Source: Candidatus Rifleibacteriota bacterium
GTDB lineage: Bacteria; Muiribacteriota; Ozemobacteria; Ozemobacterales; Ozemobacteraceae
Assembly (NCBI GenBank): GCA_024710355.1
Contig: JANJUX010000026.1
Location: 26,074 to 90,073 of the forward strand
Length of the DNA stretch: 64,000 nt
Direction: 5' to 3'
Under the pieces are notes generated by a model, which was given only the letters and a program-made list of their open reading frames with translations, ran no database searches and had not been told where the DNA came from. Each line of letters starts with the position of its first letter. Position 1 is the first letter of the stretch. Positions 51,588 through 60,306 of this stretch are shown here, piece after piece. Both the position numbers and the translations under genes were made by a program.

Positions 51588-54552
51588 CGAGCAATTCCTG
51601 TAATTCGTGGATTGGCATTTTCTGTGATATTTCAGGCACGTCTAATGATACCACCCTGGCGCGATTTTTAAGCAGGGTTTCTGTTGCCGGGTCAATGATT
51701 ATGCAGGTATTGGTTGCGAACTTGCTGTATGACTCAAGGGTGGCGGCCAGCTGCAACGGTTCGCCGATAATAGCCGCTTCGAGTTTGCCGGTATTCGAAC
51801 CGGTAACCCCGGTGGTGACCTGACCGCTCGCAATGCCGATGCCGTTGTTTATGGTGAAATGGTCGGCAGCCGCTCTGGCGGCGTTGAACTCAGCAAGCCG
51901 GCGACGCATTTCCAGTGCAGCTCTGGCTGCCGATATTGCACGGATTTCCTCGTTTTCAGCGAGAAAGACGGCTTGAATGGCATCGCCGATCAGTTTGTCG
52001 ATATGCCCCCCATTCGCCTCGATTATCGGGCACATAAGGGTAAAATAATCGTTGAGCATGGCAACGACCTCTTCGGCACTGTGGTTTTCGCTGAGAGTCG
52101 TGAAACCCCTGATATCAGAAAACAGTATAGTCGCGGACCGCCGTCGGGGTGCTTCTTGCGTGTTGCCGGTCTTAACGGCCTCAGCTGCAGTATGTGATAC
52201 CAGCTGCAGCATTTTTTGTCTTTCGAACAGTTTGAGATTCATTTCGTTCATCGAAGCGGCAAGATTGTCGAATTCGTCACCGGTATTCAAGCTTAGCAGC
52301 CAGTCATGCCGGTTTTCTTCAATTGCTCTGATAGCCTCAAGGAAAGGCGGAACCGGCATCAGAATCAGGCGCGAGATGCCGGTGGCAAGCGTCAGACAGC
52401 TTAGCAGTGCCAGAAAAGCGAGCATGCCGGCCCCGGTATATTGTCGACTTGTGGTGTGCAATGGTTTTACTCTGGCAACGCCAAAGATTGACCGTTCGAG
52501 CATGGTTTCGGTTACCAGCAGATGCGGGTCTTCAAGGTGAAGATTGTCGACTGTACTGGCGTCAGAATTGCTGTATAGCGCATCTGCGGCCTCTGTTGTC
52601 ATTATTGGCGGGTTATCTTTGGCATACGCCAGCCAGCGGCCTTTCAAACTGCGCTCATAAAATTCACTGATTGCGTAGAAATCCATCTCTACCCGATAAC
52701 CATCGAGGGTAAATTTGTTTTTAAAGCTGCCGCGGGCATTGATTTCGTCAATAATATGCATTGGCAGAAGGTGGTTGGTTACAAGGCAGAGAATGCCCGC
52801 CATCCGCTGTGGTCCCTTAAGAAAGAACATTATCAGCAGATCGCGTCTGGCAAGCAGCGTGGCGTTATTGAGTTCGCCGGGGCTACTCATGAAGCTGTTA
52901 AAGAATTTGTCATCTACGAGTTCTTCAATGACGCCGCTCGAAAAGTCTGCCACCTGCGAAATTTTTCGTCGCCCCGCATCCGACATGTGATCAAAGGCGT
53001 CAGTAAACATCATGGCCCGGCGAAAGGCGCCAGAAAGCACGTTTGGCAGTTCGTTCTTGCGAAAACGTTCTTCAGGATACTGACCGCGAAAATAGTCTCG
53101 GTCATTCGCAGCCGAATAGAGATAAAAATTGGCGATATGATGCTTGAAGCGTGAATGAAAGTCATTGTAGAAAAAGCGGTTAACATAATCGCCCCATTTT
53201 TCGGGCGAAAGATTGGCAATTATTCTGCTGATATAAAACATGAGAAGTTGCTGGCGATATATCTGCAGGCGAAAGGCCGTTTCGCTCTGGCGCAGCAGTT
53301 GTCCGACCTGCCGGGTTATCTTGCGGGCTTCTAAGTCACGCGCATTGCGGGAGTTCGCGGCAGCAAGCCATGCCAGACCCGTTAAAGGCAGAAACATGCT
53401 GACAAAAAAGGCCACGGTGATCAGTCTGGCCAGACTGGTGCGCAGCTTCATCTGGCCAAGACTGGTGCCGGCTCCCAGCAGAAAACTGGTCGACAGAAAA
53501 ACCAGCAGAGCCAGATCGATATGAACTGCATGTTCGCGCAGCAGCTTTTGCCTTGTTTCGGCAGGAATGGTCAGTTTGACGGCCGTTCGACCAAGTCTGT
53601 CAGTCGAGCCGGGGCGGTTGAAAACTGCGCGGAAATGCTCGGAAAGCCTGGTGATCATAGAGATATCACCGTTTTCTTCGACGAATTCTGGCAGTTTATC
53701 AGGGTCTGCCTGCCCCCAGGTAATTGTGATTTCCTCGTCTGACATGTCGCGACAGGCTCTTGTGATTACCTTTGCCGGGTCGAGATTGCTGATCAGTATC
53801 CCGACTATGATGTTGTTACCCTGCCCTGGGGGGAATGGCGGCCGCATACTGATGATATGCAGACGTTCACGGTAGCGACCCGAGAATGAACCGTGCAGAC
53901 TCCAGAAGTGAGTGCTGAAGTGGTCGAATATTTCGAGAAAATGGCTGAAAAAATTGAAAGGCGCATAGGTTTTGAGCTCGGGAGGTTCGTTTTCTATAAA
54001 GTTCGCTCTTGAATTGAGAAAAATGCACATTTCGGCGAACTCACGCCTGATTGCCTGCATTTCTTCGGCAGCGGGCTCTGCTTCGTTCTGCAGAAACAGT
54101 CCGCATTTTTGCGGGTCGGGGTGCAGCCCGGCGATGAAGGTCGGTCTGATGCCGGTCTCCGACTCAAGAAAACGGCTGAAAGAAGCGAGCTGGCTGGCGA
54201 TGTCGCCTGAAAAATCAGGCAGAGCTCTGCCGATTGGCGAAGCAGCCAGAACCGAAGGGTTGTTCTGATGAATGACCTTGTCGTAGGCGCGGGTGTAAAA
54301 ATCAAGGTTCAGCTGCTTTTTGAGCAGCAGCTCCGGGTGTAATCTGGCTTCGAGTTCTCTGGCGCGGGTCATCAGCTGGTGCTGTCCCATGGCGGCGAGC
54401 TGTTCCTGCTGGTCTTTGAAAGTGGCGAAATAAAGGTTGCGGCCAACCAGAACCGGGATGAAGATCGCAACCAGCCAGAGCAGCACCGGCGCAACTTTCA
54501 TGAAGGTGCTGCGGCGTATGTTGAGGAGAGTCTGATCAGTAGATGATTTCAT
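51580..54552 (-). CDS. Dual-sensor membrane cyclase, C1-like (second of four)
   Basis: A 990-residue protein: TM1 (19-40), TM2 (342-362), TM3 (376-396), TM4 (704-728), HAMP, cyclase. Both metal Asps are kept (Asp813 in FSDIRGFT, Asp857 in LIGDAI), with Lys853. The adenine Asp is Glu925, the transition-state Asn is Gln934 and the Arg is Thr938. It is therefore C1-like and needs a partner. It starts 17 bp inside the end of the preceding C2-like gene and overlaps the next gene by 8 bp. Confidence 0.88.
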   Translation of the reverse strand: MKSSTDQTLLNIRRSTFMKVAPVLLWLVAIFIPVLVGRNLYFATFKDQQEQLAAMGQHQLMTRARELEARLHPELLLKKQLNLDFYTRAYDKVIHQNNPSVLAASPIGRALPDFSGDIASQLASFSRFLESETGIRPTFIAGLHPDPQKCGLFLQNEAEPAAEEMQAIRREFAEMCIFLNSRANFIENEPPELKTYAPFNFFSHFLEIFDHFSTHFWSLHGSFSGRYRERLHIISMRPPFPPGQGNNIIVGILISNLDPAKVITRACRDMSDEEITITWGQADPDKLPEFVEENGDISMITRLSEHFRAVFNRPGSTDRLGRTAVKLTIPAETRQKLLREHAVHIDLALLVFLSTSFLLGAGTSLGQMKLRTSLARLITVAFFVSMFLPLTGLAWLAAANSRNARDLEARKITRQVGQLLRQSETAFRLQIYRQQLLMFYISRIIANLSPEKWGDYVNRFFYNDFHSRFKHHIANFYLYSAANDRDYFRGQYPEERFRKNELPNVLSGAFRRAMMFTDAFDHMSDAGRRKISQVADFSSGVIEELVDDKFFNSFMSSPGELNNATLLARRDLLIMFFLKGPQRMAGILCLVTNHLLPMHIIDEINARGSFKNKFTLDGYRVEMDFYAISEFYERSLKGRWLAYAKDNPPIMTTEAADALYSNSDASTVDNLHLEDPHLLVTETMLERSIFGVARVKPLHTTSRQYTGAGMLAFLALLSCLTLATGISRLILMPVPPFLEAIRAIEENRHDWLLSLNTGDEFDNLAASMNEMNLKLFERQKMLQLVSHTAAEAVKTGNTQEAPRRRSATILFSDIRGFTTLSENHSAEEVVAMLNDYFTLMCPIIEANGGHIDKLIGDAIQAVFLAENEEIRAISAARAALEMRRRLAEFNAARAAADHFTINNGIGIASGQVTTGVTGSNTGKLEAAIIGEPLQLAATLESYSKFATNTCIIIDPATETLLKNRARVVSLDVPEISQKMPIHELQELLDA

Positions 54553-57532
54553 AGACCTTTACCGGCAGCGCCTTTCCCTTGATTTTTATTTCACCATGCA
54601 GCCTGGCGGCAATTTCTGCGCCTGCGGCCGCAAGAGTATCGGCATCTGTCAGAATATGGCAGGTATTATCGAAGTGCGACGATGCTTCAAGCCTGGCGGC
54701 AAGGTTTACCCGGTCGCCGATTACCGTATAGTCAAGCCGGCCCTGATAAGAGCCAATTCTGCCCAGAATGACTTCGCCGGTCGAGATGCCGGCTCCGGTA
54801 ACGATCTCAGGAAGCCCGTTCCGCTTCAGGCTCCGGTTGAATTCGGGCAGTCGACTCATGACTCTGATCATGGCATTGCAGGCGCGTCTTGCTGCTGGCA
54901 AACCTGCTTCGTCAGAAAAAACCGCCATGATGGCATCGCCGATATATTTGTCGATCTGCCCTCCGGCGTCAGCTATTTCGGCCTCGACAAACGGAAAATA
55001 CAGGTTCAGCATCTGGAAAAGCTGTTCCGGACTCAGCGCCGTGTTGAGCTCGCTGAAATGGCGGATATGCATGAATACAATGCTGCGGCGCACCTGTCTG
55101 GACAAAACTTCACTGCGGGTTCGGCTTTCAGAAACGATTGTGCGTGTCGCTTCTGGTGAGATGAACCTTTCCAGACGCTCCCGTTCACGTATATGCTGGC
55201 TCATACGGTTAAACTCATTTGTCAGCTGTGAAAGTTCATTGCTGAAGCTGTTGCTGATCCTGACGAGCATGCCTTCCCCGGTCAGTCTGGCGGCATTCAG
55301 CAACCGGTCGATCGGTGGGTTGAACAACTCTGAAAGTATACTTACCAGCATGCTTAGAAGCAGAAAGATGTAGACAAGATTGGCGCCGATAATGGCCAAA
55401 ACGAGTGACCGCTGCTGGGAGATTCTGCTCATACGGCAGCTCGCAACTGCGATCAGCGGGTAACCCGCAATTTTTCTGCCGCTGATGAGAACAGGCGTGC
55501 CATCCTTGTCTTCGAGTCTGATTTCAGCTTCAGCCCGGCCATTGGTGAGAAGTCTCGCAACCTGCAGCTGTTCGCTGCCCGGTCTTTGCCCTTCCGGCCA
55601 GACTTTGTCAAGGTCGAGACTCGAACCGTTCAGGTCGAAAGAGCTGATGATCTGGCTTTCTATAAGTCCCTCAGCGGTTGTCTGTCTGAATGCCTGCCAG
55701 TTTTCGCCCAGTTGTCTCACAATCAGGTGGGCAAGCTCGCGAATATCCTGAATCAGCAGCAGAACCGCGCCTTTTCTTTGCTCGCCCGGGTTCACAGGGG
55801 GCAAAATCTTGTAGTTCATCATTCTGAAATTGCCGAAGTCCTGTTTTGACGTCTGGGCGGTGCCTTCATAGCTGCAGAAATTGTCGACATCGATAGGCGG
55901 AAAAATTTCTGCCATGGCCAGCAGCTTCTTGCCGCGGGCTGTGCTTTGCAGGTGCTGCTGCAGTCTCTCAGGCATCAGATTGGTCAGCTGAAAAAATCTG
56001 ATGATCGAGGCATACATGAATTCGCGTGTCAGGTTCAGCTTCTTCTCAAGCTTGATGACATACACTTTTTGGTAATCGAGGAACTCAAGAATAAGGCCGT
56101 CGTTGCGCAGCAGACCCGCTCCGGAAAATGTCCGGTCCAGTTCGCTGTGTATAAATTTCCTCAGGTAGTCTTCGTCTGCGGTGCAGGCAAATTCGCGCAT
56201 GCGGTTGATAAAACCGCTGAACTTTGCGAAATGGTTGTGATCACCGGCTTTGATCGACAGTTCGAGCTGTTGCAGATGACTTCGCAGCTTCAGGCTCATC
56301 TGGCTCTGCCTTCTCTGTAATTCAAGACTCAGGTGTCGATGCGTATAGAAGACGAAGATGGCAACCGGCAATACCGTAGCCAGCAGAACCGAGAGAAACA
56401 GGCGGGTTCGGATATTGACTCTCAGATTGCCGTGCTGGTGAAAACTTCTGAGTGCCAGCAGTGTCAAACAAAGAAAAAGAAAGATGATGAACCCTGGTTC
56501 GACCGTCTTTTCATGGTTTACATGCAGGCCTGGTGTTGCAGAAATCTCGAAATGCGGGTAGAGTGCCGGCCGATGCGCCATGATTCCGCGATTCAGCAGG
56601 TCGGTGATCTGGTCTTTCTGTCTGAAAATGCCTGAAGTGAGAAGGCCTATATTGATGGGGGCGACCAGCTTCGGCTGATTGTCTGCAGTTGTGTGAATAA
56701 ACGGAAACGGTAGCGCCGGTTTAAGCACCATTCTTGCATTCAGCCCAGAAGAAGCAAGGTCTCTTCGGGCGAGGGCGAAACTGTGGGCGAGGGAACTGTC
56801 GGTTTCCCGAAAAAGGGCGATGTAGATGAAAATGACTTTGCCATGTGCGTCTTTTATGAGACGTCTGGCGGTGCGCAGCCGATTTATGCCACTTTTATCA
56901 CTGAAACCGCGGGTGAAATCCTCGTCGGCGTCGACCGGGTCGAGATAAGTGCCGAAGGTTGAAGTGATGAAGCTTCTCAGTATTTTACGACTGTCTTTTT
57001 TGCCAGTCGACTGTTGCTGGTCGCCGTGCTGCTTCAGCAGCTCACCCAGAATTTCACGGGCTGCCCTGAGACCCGGTCGCGGAAAATCAGGAGCCCGTAC
57101 CGGATCGGTGAAGACCGCAAGATTCTTCAGGTCGCCCCCGGCTGCCATAAGAAGCAGCAGATCATGACTTCTGATGCGTGAAAACAGGCGGTTCAGATGC
57201 GGAGCTGCTGATTCGGCAATATTGGCAGCCGGCAGCAGCTTTGAATTTCTTGGCGGCAGCCCGGCGATCGTTTCGGCCATTTCAACCTGGCTGACAAACC
57301 AGGCTCCTGGTTCACAGGCTTTGTTGAGCTTATCGTAAGCATCGAGCAGCTGGTCGGCAAGATCTGCCTGAACGGTTTCGCGTTGCTGCTGCACAGAAAA
57401 ATTGAGCAGCCCGAGAATCGCCAGGGCCGGCAGAAGAATGGCCAGAACCCAGAACAGCAGCAGGCTTTCGAGACGGAATTGTCTGGGGCGCAGTCTGCGC
57501 AATGCGCCATCCTGAGACGTCTGCGTCTGCAT
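54536..57532 (-). CDS. Dual-sensor membrane cyclase, C2-like (first of four)
   Basis: A 998-residue protein: TM1 (22-48), TM2 (347-365), TM3 (377-398), TM4 (707-732), HAMP, cyclase. The first metal Asp is His822 (VFMHIRHF). Asp866, Lys862, Asp934, Asn943 and Arg947 are intact. The His substitution is the same as in the third gene of the operon, so the two C2-like copies probably arose from one duplication. It follows the ankyrin gene by 6 bp and overlaps the next, C1-like gene by 17 bp. Confidence 0.88.
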   Translation of the reverse strand: MQTQTSQDGALRRLRPRQFRLESLLLFWVLAILLPALAILGLLNFSVQQQRETVQADLADQLLDAYDKLNKACEPGAWFVSQVEMAETIAGLPPRNSKLLPAANIAESAAPHLNRLFSRIRSHDLLLLMAAGGDLKNLAVFTDPVRAPDFPRPGLRAAREILGELLKQHGDQQQSTGKKDSRKILRSFITSTFGTYLDPVDADEDFTRGFSDKSGINRLRTARRLIKDAHGKVIFIYIALFRETDSSLAHSFALARRDLASSGLNARMVLKPALPFPFIHTTADNQPKLVAPINIGLLTSGIFRQKDQITDLLNRGIMAHRPALYPHFEISATPGLHVNHEKTVEPGFIIFLFLCLTLLALRSFHQHGNLRVNIRTRLFLSVLLATVLPVAIFVFYTHRHLSLELQRRQSQMSLKLRSHLQQLELSIKAGDHNHFAKFSGFINRMREFACTADEDYLRKFIHSELDRTFSGAGLLRNDGLILEFLDYQKVYVIKLEKKLNLTREFMYASIIRFFQLTNLMPERLQQHLQSTARGKKLLAMAEIFPPIDVDNFCSYEGTAQTSKQDFGNFRMMNYKILPPVNPGEQRKGAVLLLIQDIRELAHLIVRQLGENWQAFRQTTAEGLIESQIISSFDLNGSSLDLDKVWPEGQRPGSEQLQVARLLTNGRAEAEIRLEDKDGTPVLISGRKIAGYPLIAVASCRMSRISQQRSLVLAIIGANLVYIFLLLSMLVSILSELFNPPIDRLLNAARLTGEGMLVRISNSFSNELSQLTNEFNRMSQHIRERERLERFISPEATRTIVSESRTRSEVLSRQVRRSIVFMHIRHFSELNTALSPEQLFQMLNLYFPFVEAEIADAGGQIDKYIGDAIMAVFSDEAGLPAARRACNAMIRVMSRLPEFNRSLKRNGLPEIVTGAGISTGEVILGRIGSYQGRLDYTVIGDRVNLAARLEASSHFDNTCHILTDADTLAAAGAEIAARLHGEIKIKGKALPVKVYEIIY

Positions 57533-57538
57533 TTTAAC

Positions 57539-59056
57539 TCAGTTTGCTGACTGCGGCAGAATATTCACTTCAGCAGGAAGCTGCTTCTCTGAGGGATTCT
57601 GTCCTTCAATTTCAAAGCGGTTGCTGAGCAGGTTCCGGGCGGCCTGAGACTTTGCCAGCTGCAGCGCGGTTTTGCCACGATTGTTGATAACCGCAAAGTC
57701 AGCTCCATTTTTGAGCAGAGCTGAAATCATCGGGATATTGTCATTTTTCACGGCCAGGTGCAGTGGTGTGTTGCCGTTTACATCTTCCTGGTTGACGTTG
57801 CAGCCATTACTGATGAGAACTTCGAACATCATCGAATTTGAATTTTCACTGGCAATGTGGATCATACCGCGTGAAAAATTATTTTCGGCAAAGATGTTGG
57901 CGCCACGGTTGATTAATTCGGCTGCGAGAGCATTCTGGCTGTTGGCGAGGGCATAGTGCAGAGCTGTATTGCCGGATTTATCGGCGTGCGAAAGGTCTGG
58001 CTTCTTTTGCAGGATCTGCCGCGCAAAGTCCTCATGTCGGTATTCGATCGCATAAAGCAGAGCGTTCTTGCCGTTTGCATCGGTTGCGGCCAGATCTGCC
58101 GCTTTCTTTAACAGATAGTCTGCGGCCTGCAGCTTGCGGTTGGCAATGGCCAGGCAGAGTGGCGGGGTGCCGGCCGGGCTTTTCTGCTTCAGATCAACGC
58201 CATGGCTTTCGAGTTCTGCGAGCTGGTCGGCAGAATCGGCTTCGATAGCTCTGAAAAACTGTGAAGTGGTGAAGGGGATCGCGATGATTTCCTGCTGGCT
58301 GAAGAAGGGCCAGCCATTTACGAGGTTGAATTCGTTAATGATCGTGCTTTGCGAAAAAATGGCGCCCTTGCTCTGCAGATAATTCGTTATCGGCTCGCTT
58401 TTGCTGAATGCCAGGTCGCCGGGGGTCCAACCGTAGCCGATGCGGGCGTTCTTGTCAGCCCCGTTTTCGACGAGCAGAACCGTAATGCGCAGGTGGTTCT
58501 CTCGGGCAGCGTAATGCAGCGGCGTAAAGCCGCCGTATGCTTCTACCGAAGGTTTTACACCGGCTTTGAGTGCCGCTTTGGCCACGTCATAAAAACCGTA
58601 GCGGGCCGCATGGTGCAGAATGGTATAGCCGTTGCGGGTGACTGCCGTAACGTCAGCTCCTGCCTGCATCAGTATCTGCACCGATTCTGAAGCCTGGTTC
58701 TCGAGCGCGAGATGCAGCGGCGTGACCTGATTTTTGTCGCGCGGGCTGACGTTTTCTTTGCTGTCGATCAGCATTCTGAGAACCTGATGGCGGTTCAGCA
58801 TTGCCGCCACGTGCAGCCCGGTGCGGTTCGTCTGTGGGTCGATGACGCCCGACAGGCGGCCGTTTCTGTGCAGTTCGACAAGTTCTTCGTCTGAGTGATA
58901 TTTGACCAGCGCGATCGCCGGTTCGACCTTTTGCCCATTGGCTTCACGCCGTGGCTCTTCAGTCTTGTCAGAGAACATCTGGGCGATCATGACGAGAGCG
59001 AAAAGCAGATAAAAGCCGCAGCCGGGTGTGTCGTTCGCTTTACGTGTTCTGGCCAT
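57539..59056 (-). CDS. Membrane-anchored ankyrin-repeat protein
   Basis: A 505-residue protein with one N-terminal membrane segment (GFYLLFALVMIAQMF) and about ten ankyrin repeats (TGLHVAAMLNRHQVLRMLID, TPLHLALENQASESVQILMQ, TILHHAARYGFYDVAKAALK, TPLHYAAREN and so on). One interruption at about 230-270 separates two repeat blocks. Ankyrin repeats bind proteins. AGGAGCGG lies before the ATG. It is the first gene of the operon with four cyclase-like proteins, 6 bp from the first, so it probably assembles or regulates them (inference). Confidence 0.88.
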   Translation of the reverse strand: MARTRKANDTPGCGFYLLFALVMIAQMFSDKTEEPRREANGQKVEPAIALVKYHSDEELVELHRNGRLSGVIDPQTNRTGLHVAAMLNRHQVLRMLIDSKENVSPRDKNQVTPLHLALENQASESVQILMQAGADVTAVTRNGYTILHHAARYGFYDVAKAALKAGVKPSVEAYGGFTPLHYAARENHLRITVLLVENGADKNARIGYGWTPGDLAFSKSEPITNYLQSKGAIFSQSTIINEFNLVNGWPFFSQQEIIAIPFTTSQFFRAIEADSADQLAELESHGVDLKQKSPAGTPPLCLAIANRKLQAADYLLKKAADLAATDANGKNALLYAIEYRHEDFARQILQKKPDLSHADKSGNTALHYALANSQNALAAELINRGANIFAENNFSRGMIHIASENSNSMMFEVLISNGCNVNQEDVNGNTPLHLAVKNDNIPMISALLKNGADFAVINNRGKTALQLAKSQAARNLLSNRFEIEGQNPSEKQLPAEVNILPQSAN

Positions 59057-59082
59057 AGAATCCGCTCCTGTCTCAGGTTTTA

Positions 59083-59111
59083 TTGAATTGTAACATAAAG
59101 CCTGCTAGTAT
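59083..59111 (+). promoter_or_regulatory. Sigma-70 promoter of the HisC-like gene
   Basis: TTGAAT and TAGTAT are separated by exactly 17 bases; the start point would be about 30 bases before the ATG. A possible -10 on the minus strand (TACAAT, 59087-59092) for the ankyrin-cyclase operon overlaps it. Confidence 0.5.
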
Positions 59112-59146
59112 GTGTGTAAAAATGGCTTGCAGGAAAGGAACCCGTC

Positions 59147-60217
59147 ATGACCCTGTTTAGAACCGATCTGCTCAAAGCCGGCCCACCGGCCGATATCTCC
59201 GTTCCGCGCAAAAAGAACATGATGTGCCTGAACGAAAGCGTTCTCGACCCGTATCAGACGATCGACGAGGCTTTTCATCAGAATATGCAGCAGGTGCATC
59301 TCAATCGCTATTTCAGCGGCGTAACCTCAGAACTCAAAAAGCTTCTCGTCGACTACGTCGGTCACGGAATCACGGGTGAGAACCTGCTCTGGGGCAACGG
59401 CGCCGACGACATGCTGTTTGCCGCCTTCCTGGCCGTGCGCGAGAACAATGACGCGTTCGCACTTTCCCTGGCTCCGTCTTATTTCGACTACTCGACCTAT
59501 TCGCAGGCCGCCGGTCTCGGAATCAGATTCATGGACTTTCTGCCCGGTTTCGACTTTGACGAGAAGGAATACGTCAAGGTTCTCAACTCGGATAACTGCC
59601 GGCTCGGCATTCTCTGCAACCCGAACAATCCGACCGGGCACCTGCTCAGCGATGAAAAGATTCTCTACGTGCTCAACAACACCCGCAAGCCGGTGCTGCT
59701 CGACGAAACCTATTTCGAGTTCAGCGGGATCACCTGGGTCGACCGGATCAAAGACTTCAGTAATCTGCTGATTGTCAGGTCGTTTTCGAAATCATTTTCG
59801 GCGGCCGGCCTGCGTTTTGGCTACATTGTCAGTCAGCCGCAGAATATTGTCGAACTGCGCAAGGTTCAGACGATTTTCAACACCAGCATCATGGTGCAGA
59901 CCTTCGTCATGACGATGCTGATGAACAAAGACCTGTTTCTGCGCCACACCCGTGAAGCGGTTGCTCTCAAAAAGAGTCTCTATGAAGAAATGCAGGGGAT
60001 CGAAGGCCTGAAATCATACCCGTCGCACACCAACTTCGTGACCTTCAGTGCCGGCGAGCGTTCTGCCGCTCTTTTCGAGCACCTGAAGAACAACGATATC
60101 GCCATTCGCGACGTCGGGGCGCATCGGTTGCTGAAGAACTGCCTGCGCGTCAGTGTCGGCAGCCTCGAACAGAACCGTTATTTTATCGATCAGGTCAAGG
60201 CATTCTTCGCCGCCTGA
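59147..60217 (+). CDS. HisC-like PLP-dependent aminotransferase
   Basis: A 356-residue class I/II aminotransferase of the histidinol-phosphate type. Visible motifs are LNESVLDPY near the N-terminus, GNGADDML, CNPNNPTG (about 157-164), DETYFEF, and the PLP lysine Lys215 in SFSKSFSAAGLRFGY. It probably transfers the amino group in histidine or a related amino-acid pathway; the precise substrate is uncertain because no other his gene is nearby. AAGGA precedes the ATG. It is divergent from the ankyrin-cyclase operon. Confidence 0.85.
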   Translation: MTLFRTDLLKAGPPADISVPRKKNMMCLNESVLDPYQTIDEAFHQNMQQVHLNRYFSGVTSELKKLLVDYVGHGITGENLLWGNGADDMLFAAFLAVRENNDAFALSLAPSYFDYSTYSQAAGLGIRFMDFLPGFDFDEKEYVKVLNSDNCRLGILCNPNNPTGHLLSDEKILYVLNNTRKPVLLDETYFEFSGITWVDRIKDFSNLLIVRSFSKSFSAAGLRFGYIVSQPQNIVELRKVQTIFNTSIMVQTFVMTMLMNKDLFLRHTREAVALKKSLYEEMQGIEGLKSYPSHTNFVTFSAGERSAALFEHLKNNDIAIRDVGAHRLLKNCLRVSVGSLEQNRYFIDQVKAFFAA

Positions 60218-60233
60218 GTCTTTCTGCCGCTCG

Positions 60234-60285
60234 AAAAAGCCGGGGCTGCTCCACTATTTTGTGAGGCAGCCCCGGTTGTTTTTTT
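60234..60285. terminator. Bidirectional terminator
   Basis: Perfect 10-bp stem CCGGGGCTGC/GCAGCCCCGG, with an A-run on the left and TTGTTTTTTT on the right. It serves the aminotransferase (+) and pyruvate kinase (-). Confidence 0.9.
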
Positions 60286-60306
60286 GTGTTGAGCTTTACG
60301 AAAAGC

